Shown piece by piece: positions 45,637-54,313 of a stretch of 64,000 bases of DNA. The DNA is from Catellatospora sp. IY07-71 (lineage in GTDB: Bacteria; Actinomycetota; Actinomycetes; Mycobacteriales; Micromonosporaceae). The translations under genes and the position numbers were made by a program. Numbering within the stretch: position 1 is the first letter of the stretch; every line of letters starts with the position of its first letter. The stretch is from contig NZ_AP023360.1 in assembly GCF_018326265.1 (NCBI RefSeq), positions 1,789,501-1,853,500 on the forward strand, given 5' to 3'. The notes beneath the pieces were generated by a model that was not told the origin of the DNA, searched no databases, and was given only the letters and a program-made list of their open reading frames with translations.

Positions 45637-48414
45637 CTAGCTCAGGGCCGGCGTGACGTGCACGGTGGCGTACGAGTTGTCCTTGGCGGCGCGCACGATG
45701 GTGATGGTCACCCCGTAGGCGACACCCGCGTCACCCGGGTTGCCGCTGCCGAGCACGGTGAAGCCGAGACCGTCGTATCCGTAGAGGGCGGTCACCGGGT
45801 TGCCGTTGGCGTCGACGATCCGGGTGGTGTACGGCGCGTTGCCCACCGACGGGATGACCGTCGAGGCGTCGGCGTCGCGGTAGAACAGGCTGCCGTTGCG
45901 GAACTCCAGACCCGGCACCCAGCCCTTGGCGTCCGTGAAGGCGGACACGGCCGGCTGCGGGCCGAAGTCGGTGCAGTACTCGCTGAACGGCTCGTTCGGG
46001 CCCTCCAGGCACTCCCGGAACGGGTACGTCGGCTGCAGCGTGAACGCGGCGTTCGACGACTGCGGACGGCCCGGCAGGTTCTTCAGCGTGGAGCCGTCCT
46101 TCGTGGCCGCGACGCCGGTGCGGCGCAGCGGGTCGAAGTGCGAGTCCACGATGAGCAGGCCGCCCTTCGAGCCCACGCTGGGCAGCGCGGTCAGGTTCGC
46201 CGTGACGTGGTTGGTGTTGCCGAACGTGGTGTCGCGGTACCACACCAGCATGCCGGGGGCGTTGTACTTGACCTTCTCCACCTTCCACGCGCCATCACGC
46301 GAGTAGCTGGTGTCGTAGGCGTACTGCAGACCCTGGTCGAACCCGTCGAAGTTGCGCCACTCGGCCAGGTAGTAGTGCGCCTTGGTCGAGGTGCCGGTGT
46401 CGATGCGCCAGCCGGGGCCGGTGGTGTCGACCCAGGTGCCGCCGGTCGCGGTCCAGCCGTTGGCGCCGGACTCGACGTCGTCGCTCCAGGTGGTGGCGCC
46501 GCCGCCGGTGACCGAGAAGTCGTCGGCGAACCAGCCGCGGTCCTGGTAGGCCGCGTCGGTGGCCAGGCGCAGCCGCACCTGGACCGTCTGGCCCTTGTAG
46601 GCGCCGAGGTTGACGTAGTCGTGACGCCAGCCGTGGCTGTCACCGGTGAGGCCGTACTTGCCGAACGTGTTCAGGTTGCCGTTCGGGTCGGCGTAGCCGT
46701 CGTCGGTGGAGACGAGCTGGCCGGCCTCGTTGTAAATCTTGAGCGGGGTCCACGCGTTCCCGTCGGTGGAGACCTCGACCATGCCGAAGTCCCAGTCCGC
46801 CTCGATCACGTAGTTGTTCCACATCCAGAACTTCGCGTCGTCGGCGTTGGGCACGTCGACGGTGCGAGCGATCTTGATGTTGCCCCAGTCCTGGTCGGCA
46901 CCGGTGTACCACATGTGGCCGCCGCTGTGCGGGGTCGCCAGGGTGATGGTCTTCGGCGGCAGGTCGATCTTGATGCCGTCCTTGGTGCCCTTCGGCGTGC
47001 GGGAGGTCTGGCCCAGCTGGATGTCACGCGGGTCGGCGCCCGGCGCGAGCACCTGCGGGTCAGCCCAGCCGAGCACCCACTTGTCCCAGAGGCCCATGTG
47101 GGTCGGCATCGACTGGAAGATCGGGCCGGAGTGCGAACCCGAGGACATCAGGTCCCAGAAGTCGACACCCGACTCGCCGGCGCCCGAGGTGTCGTACAGG
47201 TCCGGCAGACCGAGGTCGTGGCCGTACTCGTGGGCGAACACGCCCACGCCGGAGTCCTCCGGCTGCACGATGTAGTTCGAGATCTTCAGGTTGGTGCCGG
47301 GAATGCTGTAGCCGCCCGCCACCGCCGAGGAGTGCGCCCAGATGGCGTAGATGCCCTCGGCACCGCCGCCACCGGACTTGTCCTCACCGGCGTGCACGAG
47401 CACCAGGTGGTCGATCACGCCGTCCGGCTCGTAGTAGTTGCCGTCGCCGTCGCGGTCGCCCTGGTCCTCGATGTCATAGTCGGCCCACGGGAAGTTCGGG
47501 TGCTGCGCGGCCAGCGCGTCCACCGCGTCCATCGCCATCTGCTGCGGGCCGAGCGGGTTGTCCGGGTGGCCGTTCTGGTCCTGGATCGCGCCGGCGACCC
47601 ACTTGCCTTCGGCGTCCTTGAAGCAGCGGGACGCGGCGTACCAGCCCTCCGAGTGCGGCAGGGTGATCCACGGGGTCGCCTCGCCCTCGACGGTGTAGGT
47701 GCCCTTCGACATCTCCAGGTACATGTTGCGCATGGTGTAGCCGGAGATGTCGATGCCCGGCTTGCCGTCCGGGCCGGTGAGGTCCGGGCGGACCCGCTCG
47801 GTGATGCCCTCCGAGGTGTAGAGCATCTTGTTGTAGTGCTCCTGGTTGAAGTCGGGCACCCACATCGAGTTGTTGTCAGGGTGGCCGACCGTCGCCGGGT
47901 TCGGGATGGTGTTGTTCGTCGGGCCGTTCTGGATCGTGCCCGGCACGCAGGTGCGCGAACCGTTCACCGACTCCGGCACCATCACGCCGGTGAAGTCGTC
48001 GTTGGCCTGCGTGTTGTACTCGACCAGCATGGTCAGCAGGCGTGCGACCTGCGTGCCGTTCGCCTGCTTGAGCTGGCGCGGGCTCTTGCCGGTCTTGATG
48101 GACTTGGCCTCCAGCTTGGCGAGCTGGTTGGCGGTCAGCGGGTTGCCGTTGGCGTGCTTGCGGTCGAACGCGCGGGCCTTGTCCAGCGCGCTACCGTAGA
48201 TGCCGCCCTTGCCCTTGACCTCCTTGCCGTCGGTGTCAGGCTGCACGGCGGGCTCGGCGTAGTTGATGTAGTACTCGCTGGGGCTGATGACGGCGGTCGG
48301 GGTGGCGGCAGCGCTCGCCGTTCCCGGGCCGTAGAGCCCCACCGCGGCCAGCGCCAGCGCGGGCACACCGGCGAGTAGCCGGCGCCTCCTCCGCGCATGG
48401 ATGGCGTGCTTCAT
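45637..48414 (-). CDS. M6 family (immune inhibitor A) secreted metalloprotease 2
   Basis: This 925-aa paralog of the protein at 39459-41792 has a signal peptide (about 1-35, Arg-rich start RRRRRLLAG). The zinc site is H395-E-Y-G-H399 in AHEYGHDLGLPDLYDTSG. The propeptide has ALPHSEGWY-type text typical of bacterial InhA, and C-terminal beta domains follow. It is about 150 aa longer, mainly at the C-terminus. ATG 48414 has GGAG 5 nt upstream; GTG 48420 is less likely. It faces the small secreted gene across two terminators. Confidence 0.9.
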   Translation of the reverse strand: MKHAIHARRRRRLLAGVPALALAAVGLYGPGTASAAATPTAVISPSEYYINYAEPAVQPDTDGKEVKGKGGIYGSALDKARAFDRKHANGNPLTANQLAKLEAKSIKTGKSPRQLKQANGTQVARLLTMLVEYNTQANDDFTGVMVPESVNGSRTCVPGTIQNGPTNNTIPNPATVGHPDNNSMWVPDFNQEHYNKMLYTSEGITERVRPDLTGPDGKPGIDISGYTMRNMYLEMSKGTYTVEGEATPWITLPHSEGWYAASRCFKDAEGKWVAGAIQDQNGHPDNPLGPQQMAMDAVDALAAQHPNFPWADYDIEDQGDRDGDGNYYEPDGVIDHLVLVHAGEDKSGGGGAEGIYAIWAHSSAVAGGYSIPGTNLKISNYIVQPEDSGVGVFAHEYGHDLGLPDLYDTSGAGESGVDFWDLMSSGSHSGPIFQSMPTHMGLWDKWVLGWADPQVLAPGADPRDIQLGQTSRTPKGTKDGIKIDLPPKTITLATPHSGGHMWYTGADQDWGNIKIARTVDVPNADDAKFWMWNNYVIEADWDFGMVEVSTDGNAWTPLKIYNEAGQLVSTDDGYADPNGNLNTFGKYGLTGDSHGWRHDYVNLGAYKGQTVQVRLRLATDAAYQDRGWFADDFSVTGGGATTWSDDVESGANGWTATGGTWVDTTGPGWRIDTGTSTKAHYYLAEWRNFDGFDQGLQYAYDTSYSRDGAWKVEKVKYNAPGMLVWYRDTTFGNTNHVTANLTALPSVGSKGGLLIVDSHFDPLRRTGVAATKDGSTLKNLPGRPQSSNAAFTLQPTYPFRECLEGPNEPFSEYCTDFGPQPAVSAFTDAKGWVPGLEFRNGSLFYRDADASTVIPSVGNAPYTTRIVDANGNPVTALYGYDGLGFTVLGSGNPGDAGVAYGVTITIVRAAKDNSYATVHVTPALS

Positions 48415-48737
48415 GGTCACTCCGATCCTTGGGGATGTCCGCCGCGGGCAGGGGCGCCGTAGCGGTTAGGCAGGAGGAGGCGGCATGACAGCCTGCCCCC
48501 TCCGCACCTGAGCGGCTTCACGCGGCTGGAAGGAGGAGGTGGCTCACGTGAAGCAAGCACTTCACAATGGCAAATGAAGGGATTGTTTAGGGATGGCCCG
48601 GACACGGGAGGACTGTGTCGGGGCTCCCACGTCACCGCGCGACATGGACATGTCGCGATGATGCTGATTCCGGTCCACCGAACGGTGGATGTGCCGCTGG
48701 TCGGCTCTTTGAGCAGAGAATGCCATGACAGCGAAAG
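48415..48737. other. Upstream region of M6 protease 2
   Basis: This gap of about 320 bp lies between the protease 2 start and the acsA terminator. No gene is supported. It contains a 16-bp palindrome TCCACCG-AA-CGGTGGA at 48674-48689 that could be an operator, and an AT-richer stretch (48560-48590, CACAATGGCAAATGAAGG) that may hold the promoter. Confidence 0.6.
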
Positions 48738-48769
48738 GGGGCGGCCACCGGAATCCCGGTGGCCGCCCC
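48738..48769 (-). terminator. Terminator of acsA
   Basis: GGGGCGGCCACCGG (48738-48751) pairs with CCGGTGGCCGCCCC (48756-48769). Read on the minus strand it is followed by CTTTCGC. Confidence 0.85.
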
Positions 48770-48785
48770 TCTCGTCGGCGGGTGG

Positions 48786-50738
48786 TCAGTCCTCGTCGGA
48801 CTTGCCGGACTGCATACCGGCCGCGATCAGGTTCATCACCGCGGAGTCCTGCAGCGTGGTGACGTCGCCCAGCGAGCGGTTCTCCGCCACGTCACGCAGC
48901 AGGCGCCGCATGATCTTCCCGGACCGCGTCTTCGGCAGCTCGGCTACCAGCATGATCTGGCGCGGCTTGCAGATCGGGCCGAGCGTCTTCGAGACGTGCT
49001 CGCGCAGCTCGGCCACGCCGACCTCGGCGCCGCCCTTGAGGATCACGAAGGCGACGATGGCCTGGCCGGTGGTCGGGTCGGTGGCGCCGACGACCGCGGC
49101 CTCCGCGACCGCCGGGTGGCCGACCAGCGCCGACTCGACCTCGGTGGTGGAGATGTTGTGACCGGACACCAGCATCACGTCGTCGACCCGGCCCAGCAGC
49201 CAGATCGCGCCGTCCTCGTCCCGCTTGGCACCGTCACCCGCGAAGTAGAAGCCCTGCTCCACGAAGCGCGACCAGTACGTCTCGATGAAGCGCTTGTCGT
49301 CGCCCCAGATGGTGCGCAGCATCGACGGCCACGGGCCGGTCAGCGCCAGGTAGCCGCCGCCGCCGTTGCCCACGATCGTGCCGTCGTCGGCCACGACCTC
49401 CGCCTTGATGCCCGGCAGCGGGCCCATCGCCGAGCCCGGCTTGCAGGTCGTCACGCCCGGCAGCGGCGAGATCATGATGGCGCCGGTCTCGGTCTGCCAC
49501 CAGGTGTCCACGATCGGGCACCGGTCGCCGCCGATGTGCTTGCGATACCACATCCACGCCTCGGGGTTGATCGGCTCGCCGACCGAGCCGAGCAGCCGCA
49601 GCGAGCCGAGGTCGAACTGCGCCGGGATGTCGTCGCCCCACTTGGCGAACGTGCGGATCGCGGTGGGTGCGGTGTAGAGGATGGTGACGCGGTACTTCTC
49701 CACGATCTCCCAGAACCGGCCGCGGTGCGGGGTGTCCGGGGTGCCCTCGTACATCACCTGGGTGGCGCCGTTGGACAGTGGGCCGTACACGATGTAGCTG
49801 TGCCCGGTGACCCAGCCGATGTCGGCGGTGCACCAATAGACGTCGGTCTCCGGCTTCAGGTCGAACACCGCGTGGTGGGTGTACGAGGCCTGGGTCAGGT
49901 AACCGCCGGTGGTGTGCAGGATGCCCTTCGGCCGCGCCGTGGTGCCCGAGGTGTAGAGGATGAACAGCGGGTGCTCGCTGTCGAACGGCTGCGCCTCGTG
50001 CTCGGCCGGCGCGGTGGCCACCACGTCGTGCCACCACACGTCGCGGCTGTCGTCCCAGGCGACGTCCTGCCCGGTGCGGCGCACCACGAGGACCTTCTCG
50101 ACGGTCGGGCACTCGGCCACGGACTCGTCCACGGTCGGCTTGAGCGCGCTCGCCGCCCCGCGGCGGTAACCGCCGTCGGCGGTGATGACGACCTTCGCGC
50201 TGGCGTCCTGGATCCGGCCGGCCAGCGCGTCCTTGCTGAAGCCGCCGAACACCACGGAGTGCGTGGCGCCGATGCGGGCGCACGCCAGCATCGCGACGGC
50301 CGCCTCGGGGATCATCGGCAGGTAGATCGCGACCCGGTCCCCGGCGCTGACGCCCAGGCCGGTCAGGGCGTTGGCCGCCCGGCACACCTCGGCGTGCAGG
50401 TCGGCGTAGGTGATGGTGCGGGTGTCGCCCGGCTCGCCCTCCCAGTGGATGGCGACGCGGTCACCCAGGCCGTTGGCCAGGTGCCGGTCCAGGCAGTTGT
50501 ACGCGATGTTGAGCTGCCCGCCCACGAACCACTTCGCGAACGGCGGGTTCGACCAGTCCAGCACCTCGTCCCACGGGCGCGCCCAGTCCAGCCGCCTGGC
50601 CTGCGTCTCCCAGAAACCCAGCCGGTCCGCCTCGGCCTGCGCGTACGCCTCGGCCGTGACGTTCGCCGAAGCGGCGATCTCCGCCGGCGGTGGGAACTGC
50701 CGCGTCTCGTGCAACAGGTTCTCGAGGGTCTCGCTCAC
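48786..50738 (-). CDS. acsA: Acetyl-CoA synthetase
   Basis: This 650-aa AMP-forming ligase activates acetate to acetyl-CoA. It has the adenylation core motif [19 protein letters not shown] (about 260-278), the WWQTETGA motif and [13 protein letters not shown]. The C-terminal [11 protein letters not shown] contains the lysine that is regulated by reversible acetylation in this family. GTG 50738 has a purine-rich GGGAGG upstream. It is divergent from the Fic-like gene, and a palindrome-like sequence sits in the shared promoter region. Confidence 0.96.
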   Translation of the reverse strand: MSETLENLLHETRQFPPPAEIAASANVTAEAYAQAEADRLGFWETQARRLDWARPWDEVLDWSNPPFAKWFVGGQLNIAYNCLDRHLANGLGDRVAIHWEGEPGDTRTITYADLHAEVCRAANALTGLGVSAGDRVAIYLPMIPEAAVAMLACARIGATHSVVFGGFSKDALAGRIQDASAKVVITADGGYRRGAASALKPTVDESVAECPTVEKVLVVRRTGQDVAWDDSRDVWWHDVVATAPAEHEAQPFDSEHPLFILYTSGTTARPKGILHTTGGYLTQASYTHHAVFDLKPETDVYWCTADIGWVTGHSYIVYGPLSNGATQVMYEGTPDTPHRGRFWEIVEKYRVTILYTAPTAIRTFAKWGDDIPAQFDLGSLRLLGSVGEPINPEAWMWYRKHIGGDRCPIVDTWWQTETGAIMISPLPGVTTCKPGSAMGPLPGIKAEVVADDGTIVGNGGGGYLALTGPWPSMLRTIWGDDKRFIETYWSRFVEQGFYFAGDGAKRDEDGAIWLLGRVDDVMLVSGHNISTTEVESALVGHPAVAEAAVVGATDPTTGQAIVAFVILKGGAEVGVAELREHVSKTLGPICKPRQIMLVAELPKTRSGKIMRRLLRDVAENRSLGDVTTLQDSAVMNLIAAGMQSGKSDED

Positions 50739-50825
50739 TGCGGCGCCTCCCTAGGGGTGAATTGACGGCACATGCCCTGTGACGTGGGTCTCCGGTGATG
50801 TTACGGCCAGATGACCCGGCTTTAC

Positions 50826-50842
50826 AGTAAGGGTCCCTAACT
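50826..50842. promoter_or_regulatory. Imperfect palindrome in the acsA / Fic-like promoter region
   Basis: AGTAAGGGTCCCTAACT has 8-nt arms with one mismatch. It shares AGGGTC-CCTAAC with the site at 4740-4759. The -10 hexamer TAGCCT for the plus gene lies 12 bp downstream. Confidence 0.4.
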
Positions 50843-50866
50843 ATTTTGTTGGGATAGCCTCCGGCT

Positions 50867-51604
50867 GTGACTATGGATCCGTTGGCCCCGCTGCTGAAAC
50901 TGGCCGATGTCGAATCTGCGGTGAATGGCGCGCGCGCTGCGGTGGACGGCGCGTACAAACATCGCGCGCTGCGGCGTCAGGGCGGCGCGGTGGCCGCCGA
51001 GATCAGCCTGCGCTGCGCGGTGGCCAGCGCCGCCCTCGAAGGTCACCGCTACGAGCTCAGCGACGTGCGCGGTGGCACCGTGCTGGACGCGGTGCTGCAG
51101 GGCGCGCTGCGGGTCGCCGAGGCGCTGCCCGGCCTGCACCAGACCTGGCAGACCGCGCCCCGGCAGGTGCTGGCGCGGCTGCACCTGCTGGCCGGCACCG
51201 GCGTGCTGCCCGACGCCGTGCTGGGCCGGCCGGAGCCGGAAAGCGCCGGCCGCCTGGACACCCTGCTTCAGATCGTCACCGGCGAGGCCGGGGATCCGCT
51301 GATCCGGGCTGCCGTGGTGCACGGCGAGCTGCTCGCGCTGCGCGCATTTCCTGGGGTCAACGGCGTGGTGGCCCGAGCCGCCGCCCGGCTCACCCTGGTC
51401 GGCAGCGGCTTCGACCCGCGTGGCCTGATCGCGCTGGAGGTCGCGCAGCTGGCCCGCGAGCCGGAATACGTCGGTGCGGCGGGGGCCTTCGCCACCGGCA
51501 CCCCCGACGGCCTGCGTTCCTGGCTGCGTCATTACGCCACCGCGGTCACCGCGGGCGCCGCGGAGATCGCCGTGGTCGGCGACGCGGTCCTGGCCTCGGC
51601 CTGA
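50867..51604 (+). CDS. Fic-fold protein with degenerate active site
   Basis: This 245-aa protein is often named oxidoreductase in actinobacterial genomes, but its layout is that of a Fic protein. An inhibitory-helix motif S54-A-A-L-E58-G59 matches (S/T)xxxE(G/N). At the place of HxFx(D/E)GNGRxxR it has RAFPGVNGVVAR (159-170). F161, N165, G166 and R170 are kept, but the catalytic His, the acidic residue and the phosphate-binding Arg are lost. It is therefore unlikely to AMPylate. GTG 50867 lies 6 nt after TAGCCT, so the mRNA is probably leaderless. Confidence 0.7.
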   Translation: MTMDPLAPLLKLADVESAVNGARAAVDGAYKHRALRRQGGAVAAEISLRCAVASAALEGHRYELSDVRGGTVLDAVLQGALRVAEALPGLHQTWQTAPRQVLARLHLLAGTGVLPDAVLGRPEPESAGRLDTLLQIVTGEAGDPLIRAAVVHGELLALRAFPGVNGVVARAAARLTLVGSGFDPRGLIALEVAQLAREPEYVGAAGAFATGTPDGLRSWLRHYATAVTAGAAEIAVVGDAVLASA

Positions 51605-51626
51605 CCGTTCCACTCCGGACAATATG

Positions 51627-51653
51627 GATGGCGCCGCACGAGGCGGCGCCATC
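51627..51653 (+). terminator. Terminator of the Fic-like gene
   Basis: GATGGCGCCGC (51627-51637) pairs with GCGGCGCCATC (51643-51653) around ACGAG. Confidence 0.75.
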
Positions 51654-51916
51654 GCGCACGTCCTGCCGGGGTACCAAGCGTGCACCCTTTGCCAAACGGC
51701 CCACAGCCGACCCGAAGGTCATGCTGCGACTATGCCTTCACGACGGCTAGATCGCGCGTGGGTGCCCGGAGGCCGTGCCCGAAAGCTGGCTTCTGCCAGC
51801 TACTTCCAGCTGCAGAACGCTTTCGTACTCACTTTTCTACGCCCGTTTCGGGGTGAAGGCCAGGGTTCACGCCGAATGTGTGACTGCTGTGGCTGTTGTG
51901 ACGTCCCAATCACCCA
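51654..51916. other. Gap between convergent Fic-like and HAD genes
   Basis: Nothing coding is supported. It contains a short hairpin AGCTGGC-TTCT-GCCAGCT (51784-51801) and CTAGATCGC (51748), which resembles the start of the other palindromic repeats but has no matching second arm. Confidence 0.5.
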
Positions 51917-52720
51917 TCAGGGGGCAGAAGCCGCGGCACGGGCGCGCCTGCGGCGGCCGTACCACGCGATGCCGATGGCCACGCCGACGCCGAGACCCAG
52001 CGCGGCGGCGACCGGGACGGCCGGCCGGTTGCGCAGCCTGCGGCCCAGCGGAATCGGGTGGCGGAACTCCAGGACCGGCCAGTGCCGCTCGACGGCCTCG
52101 CGGCGCAGCGCCTTGTCGGGGTTGACCGCGCTCGGGTGGCCCACCGCCGACAGCAGCGGCACGTCGGAGACGGAGTCGGAGTAGGCGTAGCACTCGCCGA
52201 GGTCGTAACCGCGTTCGGCGGCGAGCTTGCGCACCGCCTCGACCTTCGCGGGACCGGCCGCGTAGAACTCGATCTCGCCGGTGTACTGCCCCTCGGCGAC
52301 CTTCATCCGGGTGGCGATGACGTCACTGACCCCGAGCTGGGCGCCGATCGGCTGCACCATCTCCTCGCCGGAGGCGGACACCAGCACGATGTCCCGCCCG
52401 GCCGCCTGGTGCTCCTCGATCAGCGTCGCGGCCTCGGCGTAGATGTAGGGGTCGATCAGCTCGTGCAGCGTCTCGTTGACGATCTGCCGGACCTGGTCGA
52501 CGCGCCAGCCCTTGACCAGCTCGGCCATGTAGTCGCGGGTGCGCACCATGGCCTGGTCGTCGGCGCCGGAGCGCTTGAACATGAACTGAGCGAACGCCGT
52601 CTTGACGACGTCACGCTTAGTGATCAGACCGTCACGATAGAACGGTCTGCCGAACGCCAGCGCGCTCGATGTCGCGATGACGGTCTTGTCCAGGTCGAAA
52701 AACGCGGCGCTGCGGCCCAC
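51917..52720 (-). CDS. HAD-IB family (SerB-like) phosphatase with C-terminal membrane helix
   Basis: This 267-aa HAD phosphatase has motif I FFDLDKT (about 7-13), motif II VSASG (about 113-117) and motif III/IV in AYSDSVSDVPLL. A transmembrane helix lies at about 235-255, ending in an Arg-rich tail. It is related to the morphological-differentiation-associated protein of streptomycetes (from memory) and the substrate is unknown. GTG 52720 lies 6 nt after TACACT, a clear leaderless start. Confidence 0.87.
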   Translation of the reverse strand: MGRSAAFFDLDKTVIATSSALAFGRPFYRDGLITKRDVVKTAFAQFMFKRSGADDQAMVRTRDYMAELVKGWRVDQVRQIVNETLHELIDPYIYAEAATLIEEHQAAGRDIVLVSASGEEMVQPIGAQLGVSDVIATRMKVAEGQYTGEIEFYAAGPAKVEAVRKLAAERGYDLGECYAYSDSVSDVPLLSAVGHPSAVNPDKALRREAVERHWPVLEFRHPIPLGRRLRNRPAVPVAAALGLGVGVAIGIAWYGRRRRARAAASAP

Positions 52721-52726
52721 GGTCGG

Positions 52727-52732
52727 AGTGTA
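52727..52732 (-). promoter_or_regulatory. -10 element for the HAD gene
   Basis: TACACT on the minus strand, 6 nt before the GTG at 52720, with no Shine-Dalgarno between. Confidence 0.6.
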
Positions 52733-52911
52733 GCGGGGCGTCCGCCCCGGTGGCGTGCGGCCACCGCCCGGCGTACCGGCGGGCCTGCGGCTACTGACCG
52801 GCCACTCAGTGATTGCGTAGCGTAGGATCTTGGGGTCATCTACGGCGTGTCGGCGCGTGTCGGGCAGGATGCCCCTCGACGGCGTGCCGTCCGGTCAGGC
52901 ATGCTTTCGCA

Positions 52912-53024
52912 AACAGCCCTCAGCGGTTGCCTCCCCCCCCCGCGACCGCTGAGCGGGTTCCGGCTCACCATCCCCCCTGAGGGCCGGTCCCCAAGGACGG
53001 CCCCCGTCTCCCCGGACGGGGGTC
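52912..53024 (+). ncRNA. 6C small RNA
   Basis: This matches the actinobacterial 6C RNA, defined by two hairpins whose loops each hold at least six cytosines. Hairpin 1 has stem CTCAGCGGT (52919-52927) with ACCGCTGAG (52945-52953), and its loop has nine C in a row. Hairpin 2 has CCGGCTCA with TGAGGGCCGG (about 52962-52989) and a loop with six C. A terminator hairpin follows: CCCCCGTC (53001-53008) with GACGGGGG (53015-53022). The location between the HAD gene and the ssd/tadZ gene is the same as in mycobacteria (from memory, B11/6C near Rv3660c-Rv3661). The 5' end is estimated; CATGCT at 52900-52905 may be its -10. In mycobacteria this RNA binds C-rich loops to GC-rich mRNA sites. Confidence 0.85.
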
Positions 53025-53163
53025 GTCGTCATTCGGGGCGTACGCCGGACGCCATAGCAGATCCACACCTTGATCAGGCGGTTGTCCCCAAGCACCGCAC
53101 TGTCCACAAGCGCCGTGCGCGCATCGTGGTGTCCGCATCGGACCGTGGCGCACAGTGCCCGGC

Positions 53164-54264
53164 ATGACCCGCTCGACGACCCGCCGCCGCGAAGCCGCCC
53201 GCGCCCTGCTCGTCACCGCCGACCCCGACCTGCTGGACGACCTGCTGCGGCTCGGCTCCGCCGCGGGCGTGGAGCTGGAGGTCGCACACGACCTGCCCGC
53301 CGCCCGCCCGCGCTACGGCCCCGCGCCGGTCGTGCTCATCGGCGGCGACCTGGCCGACGGCTGCCTGCGGGCGCGGCTGCCCCGGCGGCCCGGGGTCGTC
53401 GTGGTGTGCCGCGACGCCGCCGACCCGCGGCCGTGGGACCTCGCCCAGCCGCTCGGCGCCGAGCACGTCGCCCTGCTGCCCGCCGCCGAGACCTGGCTGG
53501 TCGAGCGGCTCGCCGGGATCGGCCGCGGCCCCGCTCCCGGCGCCGGGCGGGTCGTCGCCGTGCTCGGCGGCCGGGGTGGCGCCGGTGCCAGCGTGCTGGC
53601 CGCCGGACTCGCCGTCACCGCCTGCCGCGTCCCGCTGCGCACCCTGCTGATCGACGCGGACCCGCTGGGCGGCGGCGCCGACCTGCTGCTGGGCTGGGAG
53701 GAGCTGCGCGGCCTGCGCTGGCCGCAGCTCGCCCGCGCCAGCGGCCCGGTCGACCCCGCCGCGCTCGTCGACGCGCTGCCCCGCCGCGGTGACCTGGTCG
53801 TGCTGTCCTGCGCCCGCGACATCCCCGACGAGGAGACCCCGGTCGCCCCGTCACTGCCCGCCGACGCCATGGCAGTCGCCCTCGACGCCGGACGGCGCGG
53901 CCGGGACCTCGTCGTGGTCGACCTGCCCCGGCGCCTCGACGAGGCCGCCGCGGTGGTGCTCCAGGACGCCGACCGGGTGCTGCTGGTCGTGCCCGCCGAG
54001 CTGCGCGCGGCCGCCGCGGCGGCCCGCGTCGCCGACGTCGCGCTGGCGTACCGGCGCGAGCTGTCCCTGGTGGTCCGCGAACCGGCGCCGGGGCGGCTCA
54101 GCGCCGCCGAGCTGGCCCGCGCGGTGGGCCTGCCGCTGGCCGGCACCCTGCGCCCCGAGCCCCGGCTCGCCGCCGCCCTGGAACGCGGCGAGGCGCCGGG
54201 CTCCGCCGCCCGCGGCCCGCTGGCCACCCTGTGCGGCCGCCTGATCCGCGAGGTCCTGCCGTGA
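53164..54264 (+). CDS. Ssd/TadZ-like CpaE-family protein
   Basis: This 366-aa MinD/ParA-fold protein is of the type that places tad pili or septa (septum site determining protein, Ssd, in mycobacteria). The Walker A region reads GGRGGAGAS (135-143), lacking both lysines of the normal KGGxGKT, so ATP hydrolysis is doubtful. A receiver-like domain (about 10-110) precedes it. ATG 53164 lies 7 nt after CACAGT; GTG 53155 is the alternative. It begins the tad gene set after the 6C RNA. Confidence 0.82.
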   Translation: MTRSTTRRREAARALLVTADPDLLDDLLRLGSAAGVELEVAHDLPAARPRYGPAPVVLIGGDLADGCLRARLPRRPGVVVVCRDAADPRPWDLAQPLGAEHVALLPAAETWLVERLAGIGRGPAPGAGRVVAVLGGRGGAGASVLAAGLAVTACRVPLRTLLIDADPLGGGADLLLGWEELRGLRWPQLARASGPVDPAALVDALPRRGDLVVLSCARDIPDEETPVAPSLPADAMAVALDAGRRGRDLVVVDLPRRLDEAAAVVLQDADRVLLVVPAELRAAAAAARVADVALAYRRELSLVVREPAPGRLSAAELARAVGLPLAGTLRPEPRLAAALERGEAPGSAARGPLATLCGRLIREVLP

Positions 54265-54313
54265 CCAGGCTTCTCTCCGGGTCGGGTGCGGCGCGCACGG
54301 ACGGTGAGCAGGG

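Noticed and set aside
45481-48378. A 965-residue plus-strand frame opposite M6 protease 2
   Set aside because: Same reason: antisense of a high-GC gene with no domain, while the minus strand encodes an intact protease.
51748-51801. A fourth palindromic repeat starting CTAGATCGC
   Set aside because: No matching second arm is found; only a short unrelated hairpin follows.
52847-53167. A 106-residue protein between the HAD and ssd genes
   Set aside because: It overlaps the 6C RNA and its terminator, and composition is Arg/Pro-rich without family match.
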